NCBI GenBank assembly: GCA_029262855.1
Contig: JAJCYP010000047.1
Span: 1-53,873, forward strand
Length of the DNA: 53,873 bases
Origin: Bacteroidota bacterium
Lineage (GTDB): Bacteria; Bacteroidota; Rhodothermia; Rhodothermales; UBA10348
Reading direction: 5' to 3'
Positions 7,794 to 14,156 of the stretch are shown in pieces. The notes beneath the pieces are model-generated. The model made no database searches. It had not been told where the DNA came from and saw nothing but the letters and a program-made list of their open reading frames with translations. A program made the translations under genes and the position numbers. Positions within the stretch are counted from its first letter, which is position 1, and every line of letters begins with the position of its first letter.

Positions 7794-9617
7794 CTACTGG
7801 CCCACCACGATCATTCTGGTTTCGCTGAAGGTCGTGCCCTGAAATCTTACCCAGTATCGGCCGGCGGGCCAATCGACCACATTCAGGTCCAGTCGCAGCT
7901 CCTCGCCGGGCCCGACCCAGTCGTCGTGGCTGAACGCCGTGCGTCGACCGACGGCGTCGAATACTTCGACCGCAACACGCTGGATCTCCGAGACCACCAG
8001 CGAGAGGTTTACGGACTCCGCGGCCGGATTGGGATAGGGATCCGAGACCACGTGGGTACCCGGGACGACAAAGACATCGTCCTCGACCAGGGTTCTGCGG
8101 CCACCAGACTCGGAAACTGCCACCAGCCTGACCTCGGATCGGCCGGCTGGCAGGTCTGATGTCGCGAGTTCAAAGTCCTGTTGCCCTCCGACCCCGGCCG
8201 GGACGCTGGCCACGAGCGCAAAGGTTTCGTCCGAAAGCCTGCGCTCCAGATCGTACCGAACGATGTCGAGCTGTCGAAGCATGGTCCATCGGAACTGAAC
8301 CGGGTCCGAATCGGAATCGATCGTAAGACTCCCAAGGCGACTCAACAACAGCCCCGCTGCCCTTAGGAGGAACAACCCTTCGCTCCGGCTTGAGACGGCG
8401 ATGGTGCCATCCGAGAAATAGGGGTAGACCGACCACGCTCCGCCAAACCCCGTGGCGTCATCATCGGGCGTGGTGTCAAAATGCGCCACCGGGGCCGGAA
8501 TGGTCGGGTCGATGATGTCCAGAATTCTCAGCCCTGAGGTGTAGTTGGCCTCGTACAACAGGCCATCTGCCACGTAGAGATTGTGGTCGATGGCGGGCGA
8601 ATCGTGGAAATACTCGCCCGCCAGCTGCGGATCGTCCAGGTCCAGGACATCCCATATCAAAGTGCGCGTCGGGGTTCCCGCAACGCGCTCATCGAGTTCG
8701 TCATTCTGGAAGAAGTAACGCTGATCGTCCGAGAGCCAGCCCTGATGCACATACCCGCTGGTCGGGTAGGTGGCCACTCCCAGGTCGACCGGTGCCGACT
8801 TGTCGGTCACGTCGGCGATTGAGACGGCGTTCTCGTTCGCCGCCAGGCAGATTTCCCGACCCCGATACGCCACGTCGGGACCCTCGTAGATGACACATTG
8901 GGCGTCATGCGTATACCCACGGCGGGTTCGCAGATCCCTGAAGCACCCGGCAAGGAGGGGCCGGCGCGGGTCGCGGACGTCAATCATGTGCAGTCCCTGA
9001 TTGCACTCTCCCTGCGACGAACCGACCGCGTAGGCGAAGCCGGTATCTTCATTCATCACCAGGTTGTGAGCCGACCCGAAGCCCTCATATCGCGTGAGTT
9101 CGGAGAATTCCACCGGCGGAGTGCCGGTGAGTCCCCTGAGTTCGCCAAGGTCAAAAACCTGCATGCCGTGCGGCCCCGCACCGTCGGCCACGACGAACGC
9201 GTGATCGGCGTACACCTTGATGTCTCGCCAGACGCTCGCTCGAGCTGCTTGGGTCATGGGCAAGCGGCCCACGAGGACCGGCGTCCCGGGCTCGGTCACA
9301 TCCACGAAGGCCGTTGCGTTTTCAAGACCCAGAAGGACATACCTACGTCCCGTCTGGGGGTCTTCCCATCCCCAGAGGTCGTTGGCCCGATACTGCCCGG
9401 CTTCAAGGTCCTCCAGACTCATGAAGGCAATAAGATCCAGGTTTTGACACGGATAGACGCCCGCGGACCCGTTCTGGCAGGTGACGGCGGCGGACTTGGC
9501 AACGCTACTCGACGGTGAATCGCCGCCCGTCACATCCAGCGCCTTAGCATCCTGGATTTGTCCACGTGCCGGTCCGGCCGCAAGGAGAAGGACAAGCAGG
9601 ATGGGTAGTCGATTCAC
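7794..9617 (-). CDS. Choice-of-anchor B family exported protein with type IX sorting domain (copy 1)
   Basis: The 607 aa start with a signal peptide (NRLPILLVLLLAAGPARG). The next 400 residues carry the choice-of-anchor B signature: LWGWEDPQTGRRYVLLGLENATAFVDVTEPGTPVLVGRLP, then WRDIKVYADHAFVVAD, GSAHNLVMNEDTGFAYAVG, THDAQCV, HQGWLSDDQRYFF and DHNLYV, interpreted as propeller blades. The last 80 residues (VSDPYPNPAAESVNLSL to the end) form a typical type IX secretion C-terminal sorting domain, so the protein is likely displayed at the cell surface. The GTG start at 9617 overlaps the stop of the paralogue upstream (GTGA), indicating coupling. The family has no established activity. Confidence 0.92.
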   Translation of the reverse strand: MNRLPILLVLLLAAGPARGQIQDAKALDVTGGDSPSSSVAKSAAVTCQNGSAGVYPCQNLDLIAFMSLEDLEAGQYRANDLWGWEDPQTGRRYVLLGLENATAFVDVTEPGTPVLVGRLPMTQAARASVWRDIKVYADHAFVVADGAGPHGMQVFDLGELRGLTGTPPVEFSELTRYEGFGSAHNLVMNEDTGFAYAVGSSQGECNQGLHMIDVRDPRRPLLAGCFRDLRTRRGYTHDAQCVIYEGPDVAYRGREICLAANENAVSIADVTDKSAPVDLGVATYPTSGYVHQGWLSDDQRYFFQNDELDERVAGTPTRTLIWDVLDLDDPQLAGEYFHDSPAIDHNLYVADGLLYEANYTSGLRILDIIDPTIPAPVAHFDTTPDDDATGFGGAWSVYPYFSDGTIAVSSRSEGLFLLRAAGLLLSRLGSLTIDSDSDPVQFRWTMLRQLDIVRYDLERRLSDETFALVASVPAGVGGQQDFELATSDLPAGRSEVRLVAVSESGGRRTLVEDDVFVVPGTHVVSDPYPNPAAESVNLSLVVSEIQRVAVEVFDAVGRRTAFSHDDWVGPGEELRLDLNVVDWPAGRYWVRFQGTTFSETRMIVVGQ

Positions 9618-11149
9618 TGCCGCGTTATGGGTCTCGTGATGACGACGCCGTCCAAGTCCAGGCGGACCATGTAGACGCCGGGAGTCAACCCGGATCCGTC
9701 GAATCGGATGGTTTCGGGGCCAGGCCGAACCACACCTTCTCTGAGGACGGAGAGCTCCCGCCCCAGCATGTCCAGAACGCTGACCCGCAGGCCACCCGCG
9801 ACCTCCATGTCCAGCTCAAGGGTCACCTGCCCGCTGAACGGGTTGGGCCAGGCAGTGGTCACGCGGAAGGTCCCCGGAATCTCGGCGGCCTGCTGCGTTC
9901 CCACCGAAAGCGATGGATGGGTGGCTTGCACCAGGAAGAGACCCTCGCCAATCGACGACAAGGCTATCGTACCGCTCTCGAAGTAGGGGTAGGTTGACCA
10001 GGTGCCTGCGAACTGCTCCCCATCGATGTTCGGAGTCGTGTCGAAGAAGGCAATCTCTGTCGGAGTCTCGGGCGAACTGATGTCGAGAATTCGGAGCCCC
10101 GCGGTGTAGTTGGCCTGATAGAGGAAATCGCCCCTCACGTACATGTTGTGATCGATGGAGCGAGTGACGGCCTGGTACTCTCCCAGATAGACGGGGTCAT
10201 CCAGATCCTCCACGTCGAAGATGAGTGATCGGGCCGGCTCGCCGGCCAGCTCATCGAGTTCATCGCCCAAGATGAACGTGCGCTGATCCTCGGTCAGCCA
10301 CCCCTGATGCGCGTAGGCTAGGCCCGGATACTCGGCCTTGGCGATCGTCTGCGGCTTTCCCTTCACGGTCACATCCACGATCGAAACGGCCGTCTCGTTC
10401 GCTCCCAGGCAGATTTCCCGGCCGGCATAATCTGGATCGGGGCCGTGATATTGCACACACTGCACATCGTGCGTGTAGCCCGTGCCCGCCCGGCCTGTCC
10501 CGTCGTGCGAAAAGCAGCCCACGAACCGCGGCGTATCGGGAATCTGGATGTTGATCATGTGCAGGCCCTGTCCGCAGCTTTGACCGCCGGATGCGCCGAC
10601 GACATAGGCAAAGCCGGTATCCTCATTGATGGCCACGTTGTGTGCGGAGCCGAACCCCTGGTAGTGCGCCGTCATCTGGAACTCCATTCCCTCGCCGGTT
10701 ACAGATCTCAGTTGCGTGAGATCGAAGACCTGAAGGCCGTGGTTGCCGGCCCCGTCTGCGACGACGTAGGCGTGGTTGGCGAAAACCTTGACGTCCCGCC
10801 AGTTACTGGCTGCCGCGCCCGAGTGCGGCAGGTATCCGACGACGCGCGGATTCTGCGGGTTTGATACATCGACGAAGGATGTTCTGTCGTCCATTCCAGC
10901 CAGGACATACTCGGCTCCCGTGTCGGGGTCGGTCCAACCCCACAGGTCCAGCGACTCTCGGGCACCCGGGCCCAGCGTACTGTTTGGTATGAAGGCCAGG
11001 AGATCCACGGCGCCGCAGGGATAGCCTTCGGCGAAGCCAGACAGACAGGCTGTGCGTTGCCCCGATGCGGACTCCTGTCCTTGGGTCGGCCCGACAAGAA
11101 TGAGCCCCAGGAGAAGCAGGGCCAGACTATCTTTGGCCCTGCGAACCAC
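9614..11149 (-). CDS. Choice-of-anchor B family exported protein with type IX sorting domain (copy 2)
   Basis: This is a paralogue of the next gene, with the same ordered blocks: LWGWTDPDTGAEYVLAGMDD, WRDVKVFANHAYVVADGAGN, GSAHNVAINEDTGFAYVVG, THDVQCVQY, HQGWLTEDQRTF and DHNMYV. It ends with a sorting domain (TTAWPNPFSGQVTLELDM to the end). Upstream frame remains open to 11488, but the signal peptide (KDSLALLLLGLILVGPTQG) begins just after a GTG at 11149, which gives 511 aa and a normal signal. Other GTGs at 11173 and 11230 are possible. The start region faces the SDR gene. Probably surface-exposed; activity unknown. Confidence 0.9.
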   Translation of the reverse strand: MVRRAKDSLALLLLGLILVGPTQGQESASGQRTACLSGFAEGYPCGAVDLLAFIPNSTLGPGARESLDLWGWTDPDTGAEYVLAGMDDRTSFVDVSNPQNPRVVGYLPHSGAAASNWRDVKVFANHAYVVADGAGNHGLQVFDLTQLRSVTGEGMEFQMTAHYQGFGSAHNVAINEDTGFAYVVGASGGQSCGQGLHMINIQIPDTPRFVGCFSHDGTGRAGTGYTHDVQCVQYHGPDPDYAGREICLGANETAVSIVDVTVKGKPQTIAKAEYPGLAYAHQGWLTEDQRTFILGDELDELAGEPARSLIFDVEDLDDPVYLGEYQAVTRSIDHNMYVRGDFLYQANYTAGLRILDISSPETPTEIAFFDTTPNIDGEQFAGTWSTYPYFESGTIALSSIGEGLFLVQATHPSLSVGTQQAAEIPGTFRVTTAWPNPFSGQVTLELDMEVAGGLRVSVLDMLGRELSVLREGVVRPGPETIRFDGSGLTPGVYMVRLDLDGVVITRPITRQ

Positions 11150-11195
11150 GGGACGAATTACCGCCCGAAACACAGGACGAACGACAGCGGAAAAC

Positions 11196-12008
11196 CTGAA
11201 GCGACTCAAGAGCAAAACAGTATATATCACAGGAGCCTCTGCCGGGCTCGGCAGGGCCTGTGCGGAGGGAGTCGGTGCGGCCGGTACGCGGCTGCTCCTC
11301 TGCGCTCGCCGGGCCGAAAGATTAGCCCCGGTCAAAGCGCATCTGAAAGATAGATACGATGTGGAGGTAAGGACGTTCTCTTTGGACGTAACGGACTCAT
11401 TGGCCGTCCGGCAGTCGCTGGACGGCCTGCCAACGGAGTGGCGGGACATCGACGTTCTGGTCAACAATGCCGGGAAAGCCCTCGGCAAGAGCCCTTTTCA
11501 CGAATCGGATCTGAGCGACATGGACGGCATGCTGGATGCCAATGTCCGTGGCCTCATCCACGTTTCCCGTGCGGTCATTCCCGGCATGGTCGCCCGCGGT
11601 GCGGGTCACGTGATCAACATCGGATCGGTGGCGGGCAAGTGGACCTACCCAGGTGGGACGGCCTACTGTGCCACCAAGGCTGCCGTGGCCGCCTTGACCG
11701 AGGGAATGAAAATGGACCTGCACGGGACCGGAGTTCGCGTGAGCACGGTGGACCCCGGGCTCGTGGAGACGGAGTTTTCGCTGGTCCGCTTTCACGGAGA
11801 TGCTCAGGCTGCCGAGAAGGTCTACCAGAACATTGAGCCGCTCACCGCCCATGATGTCGCGGACACGGTGCTGTTCTGTGCCAGCCGTCCCCCGCACGTG
11901 AACATCAATCAGGTGGTGATGATGTGCACGGATCAGTCATCCTCGACCATGGTGTATCGCCACCGTCAGCCGCCTCTTGGATCCATCCCCGCGACCCCCG
12001 ATATTTGA
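11196..12008 (+). CDS. Short-chain dehydrogenase/reductase, apparent CTG start
   Basis: A cytosolic SDR with the cofactor loop TGASAGLG, the NNAG motif, the catalytic SVAG serine and YCATK tyrosine-lysine, and length 270 aa. It resembles the NADP-dependent serine/3-hydroxy acid dehydrogenase (YdfG) group; the substrate is not predictable. The Rossmann fold normally begins a few residues after the start, which here points to CTG at 11196 (protein LKRLKSKTVYITGAS). In-frame ATGs at 11100 and 11052 would add an arginine-rich tail read across the neighbour's signal peptide codons and look unlikely. It is followed by the terminator at 12048. Confidence 0.9.
   Translation: MKRLKSKTVYITGASAGLGRACAEGVGAAGTRLLLCARRAERLAPVKAHLKDRYDVEVRTFSLDVTDSLAVRQSLDGLPTEWRDIDVLVNNAGKALGKSPFHESDLSDMDGMLDANVRGLIHVSRAVIPGMVARGAGHVINIGSVAGKWTYPGGTAYCATKAAVAALTEGMKMDLHGTGVRVSTVDPGLVETEFSLVRFHGDAQAAEKVYQNIEPLTAHDVADTVLFCASRPPHVNINQVVMMCTDQSSSTMVYRHRQPPLGSIPATPDI
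11219..11224 (-). promoter_or_regulatory. Possible -10 element for the choice-of-anchor operon
   Basis: The minus strand reads TATACT at 11224-11219, about 70 bases upstream of the GTG at 11149. No good -35 hexamer is seen at the right spacing. If it is used, the GTG at 11230 cannot be the start codon. The site overlaps the first codons of the divergent SDR gene. Confidence 0.3.
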
Positions 12009-12047
12009 ATCAGAAATCAGCTGACCCTCCCTATCGGCTCCATTTCA

Positions 12048-12082
12048 GAGGCCCGGCGCACTCGTGTGTCGGGCCTCATTTT
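12048..12082 (+). terminator. Rho-independent terminator after SDR gene
   Basis: Perfect 8-base arms GAGGCCCG/CGGGCCTC (12048-12055 and 12070-12077) extend inwards by five more pairs including two G-T pairs to a CTCG loop, followed by ATTTT. It lies 40 bases after the SDR stop and before the small gene at 12148. Confidence 0.85.
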
Positions 12083-12147
12083 CTTGTCGGCATGAGATCG
12101 TCGGCACGGTTTCTGCTCCATCACGGGCAGCAATAAAGCCGGATTCC

Positions 12148-12354
12148 GTGCCTCGCACGATCAAACATACCAAGTTGGACGAACACGACATCGCCTGTCT
12201 GCTGGCTGGTTCGCTCGCCGATGAAGAGCAGAAAGCCCTTCTGGCGCGCCTTGCGGCTGATTCGGACGCTCGCGAGCTCCTGAGGATGGCACTCGAGGCC
12301 CTCCATGCCGCCGAAGAAGCCGCCGAAGAGGCCGCCGACAAGCGGGCCGCCTGA
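12148..12354 (+). CDS. Small acidic protein resembling a zinc-less anti-sigma (ZAS) domain
   Basis: With a GTG start at 12148 the product is 68 aa. The stretch HTKLDEHDIACLLAGSLADE followed by EQKALLARLAADSDARELLRMAL follows the pattern of putative zinc-finger anti-sigma domains (H..L..E.L...LDGEL..EE...L..HLA.C..CRELL), but the two paired cysteines are replaced (DSDAR). An alanine/glutamate-rich helix ends the protein. The longer frame from 12064 has no protein-like N-terminus. No membrane segment is present. It lies between a terminator and an exported amidohydrolase gene, with no sigma factor adjacent. The gene call rests on composition and this resemblance only. Confidence 0.6.
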   Translation: MPRTIKHTKLDEHDIACLLAGSLADEEQKALLARLAADSDARELLRMALEALHAAEEAAEEAADKRAA

Positions 12355-12401
12355 GTCGCGCCTCATCGAGATGGGTCCGAGGTAATCAGTGCCCTGGTCT
12401 C

Positions 12402-12411
12402 GTACATTTTG
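12402..12411 (+). promoter_or_regulatory. Possible -10 element GTACATTTTG upstream of amidohydrolase
   Basis: GTACATTTTG lies 23 bases before the preferred ATG at 12434. The same ten bases occur just before the CBS gene (36839-36848), and a close form GTACATTTA precedes glyA on the minus strand (35714-35706). It resembles the Bacteroidetes -7 element TAnnTTTG with one extra base. No matching -33 TTG is obvious here. Confidence 0.3.
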
Positions 12412-12433
12412 CCGTCACCACACCGCCGGCATC

Positions 12434-14032
12434 ATGCGTCTCCTGCTCCCCGTTCTTGTTTGCCTGGGCCTGGTGCCCGGTACACCCCGACCAGCATTCT
12501 CCCAGCCGGTGTTCTCCGTCATCTTTGAGGATGCTCTGGTAGTCGATGGAACCGGCGCGACTCCGCGGCGCGCCGACGTTGGGATACTGGGGGATGAAAT
12601 CGGCGCCGTCGGTGATCTCCGGCACCGCCCGGCGGCTCGCAGAATTGACGCGTCTGGCCTGGTTCTGACGCCCGGGTTCATTGATATCCACAGCCACGCG
12701 ATTGGCAGTGGCGCCGACGGTTCGTTGGCGGCGCGCCCGCTGGCCGAGAACCTGATCCGTCAAGGGGTCACCGCCGTCTGGGGCGGACAGGACGGCAGTT
12801 CACCGTGGCCGATCGGCGATGCACTGGCCTATTTTGACAGCCATCCGGCCGCCGTCAACACGGGCCTCTTTGCGGGTCACGGGACCATACGAGGGCAGGT
12901 TGTGGGACTGGATGACAGACCGCCGTCACCTGAGCAAATGGCCGTCATGCAGGAGATGGTCCGCCGGGCCATGGTAGAGGGCGCCTGGGGACTCTCCTCC
13001 GGGCTGGAATACACGCCGGGCATGTTCGCCACCACTGATGAATTGGCTGCCCTGGCTCGCGAGACCGCCCCCTTCGGCGGACTATACATCAGCCACGTCC
13101 GCGACGAAGGCGGCCGGCTGATGAACAGTGTCAACGAACTCATCGACATCGCCCGTGAGGCCGGGGTCGCGGGGCAGCTGACGCATCACAAGATCATTGG
13201 AAAGCACCGCTGGGGCGGCACGACGGAGTCCCTGGCCCGAGTCGAAGAAGCGCGCGAAGAGGGACTCGACATCACGCTGGATGTGTATCCGTACACGGCA
13301 TCGAGCACAGGCATCACGATCCTCTTCCCGTCGTGGTCCAAGGACGGGGGACTGGCCGCTCTTCAGCACAGGCTCGAGGACCCGGCGGATCGACTCCGGA
13401 TCCGCGACGACGTGATTGCCCACATCAACTCGGAACGGGGCGGTGATTCGGCCACCATTGTCGCGGCCAACTGCTCGTTTGACGCCTCTCTGGCCGGAAA
13501 ATCCCTGGCCGACATGGCTACCGATCGTGGGTTGACCCCCGACGTCCCGAACGCAGCTGACATCGCCATGGAGCTGGTCAGTTCGGGCAGCTGTCAGGGG
13601 GTGTTTCACTCCATGTCGGATGACGATGTGACCCGAGTCATGCGTTCGCCTCACGCCATGGTGGCCTCCGACGGCGGCGTTCCGGCCTTCGGATCCGGAG
13701 CTCCCCACCCCCGCAGCTATGGGACCTTCGCCCGTGTGCTGGCTCGATATGTCAGGGATCTCGAGGCCCTGACCTTGGCAGAGGGCGTCTACAAGATCAC
13801 GGGGGCTCCGGCATCAAGACTGGCCCTGTCGGACAGGGGTCGCATCGCCAAGGGCTTCAAGGCGGACGTCGCTCTCTTCGATCTGACTGCCATTCAGGAC
13901 CTCTCGACCTTCGGCGACCCGCACCAGTACGCCACCGGGATGCACTACGTGATGGTGAACGGTGTTTTCGTCCTCGAGGACGGCACCATCACCGGAGCGC
14001 GGCCAGGGCGAAGCCTGCGCAGAGCGCCCTGA
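12434..14032 (+). CDS. Exported amidohydrolase, N-acyl-D-amino-acid deacylase (D-aminoacylase) type
   Basis: After a signal peptide (MRLLLPVLVCLGLVPGTPRPAFS) the 532-aa protein has the amidohydrolase layout: LTPGFIDIHSHA (first metal HxH), YISHVRDEG and LTHHKI (metal histidines) and VASDGG (catalytic Asp), with the C-terminal GRIAKGFKADVALFDL strand of the composite beta domain. Family members release the acyl group from N-acyl-D-amino acids or act on D-amino-acid dipeptides. A periplasmic place is predicted from the signal. The frame is open from 12389, but the ATG at 12434 fits the signal best. It is followed after 124 bases by a TonB-dependent receptor. Confidence 0.9.
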   Translation: MRLLLPVLVCLGLVPGTPRPAFSQPVFSVIFEDALVVDGTGATPRRADVGILGDEIGAVGDLRHRPAARRIDASGLVLTPGFIDIHSHAIGSGADGSLAARPLAENLIRQGVTAVWGGQDGSSPWPIGDALAYFDSHPAAVNTGLFAGHGTIRGQVVGLDDRPPSPEQMAVMQEMVRRAMVEGAWGLSSGLEYTPGMFATTDELAALARETAPFGGLYISHVRDEGGRLMNSVNELIDIAREAGVAGQLTHHKIIGKHRWGGTTESLARVEEAREEGLDITLDVYPYTASSTGITILFPSWSKDGGLAALQHRLEDPADRLRIRDDVIAHINSERGGDSATIVAANCSFDASLAGKSLADMATDRGLTPDVPNAADIAMELVSSGSCQGVFHSMSDDDVTRVMRSPHAMVASDGGVPAFGSGAPHPRSYGTFARVLARYVRDLEALTLAEGVYKITGAPASRLALSDRGRIAKGFKADVALFDLTAIQDLSTFGDPHQYATGMHYVMVNGVFVLEDGTITGARPGRSLRRAP

Positions 14033-14078
14033 AACGGGGGCTTTGATCCAATTTGCGCGCAGACTGCGTTGTCCTTGT

Positions 14079-14084
14079 TATACT
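14079..14084 (+). promoter_or_regulatory. Possible -10 element upstream of TonB receptor
   Basis: TATACT at 14079-14084 lies 73 bases before the receptor's ATG at 14157. A TTGCGC at 14053-14058 is 20 bases further up, longer than the usual 17, so this is only a candidate. Confidence 0.3.
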
Positions 14085-14156
14085 GCGGCTCCCCAACCGT
14101 CTTCCAGGCGAAGTCTGCGGACCCCTCAAAGCCCACCCACAACTTACTCGGCAGTC

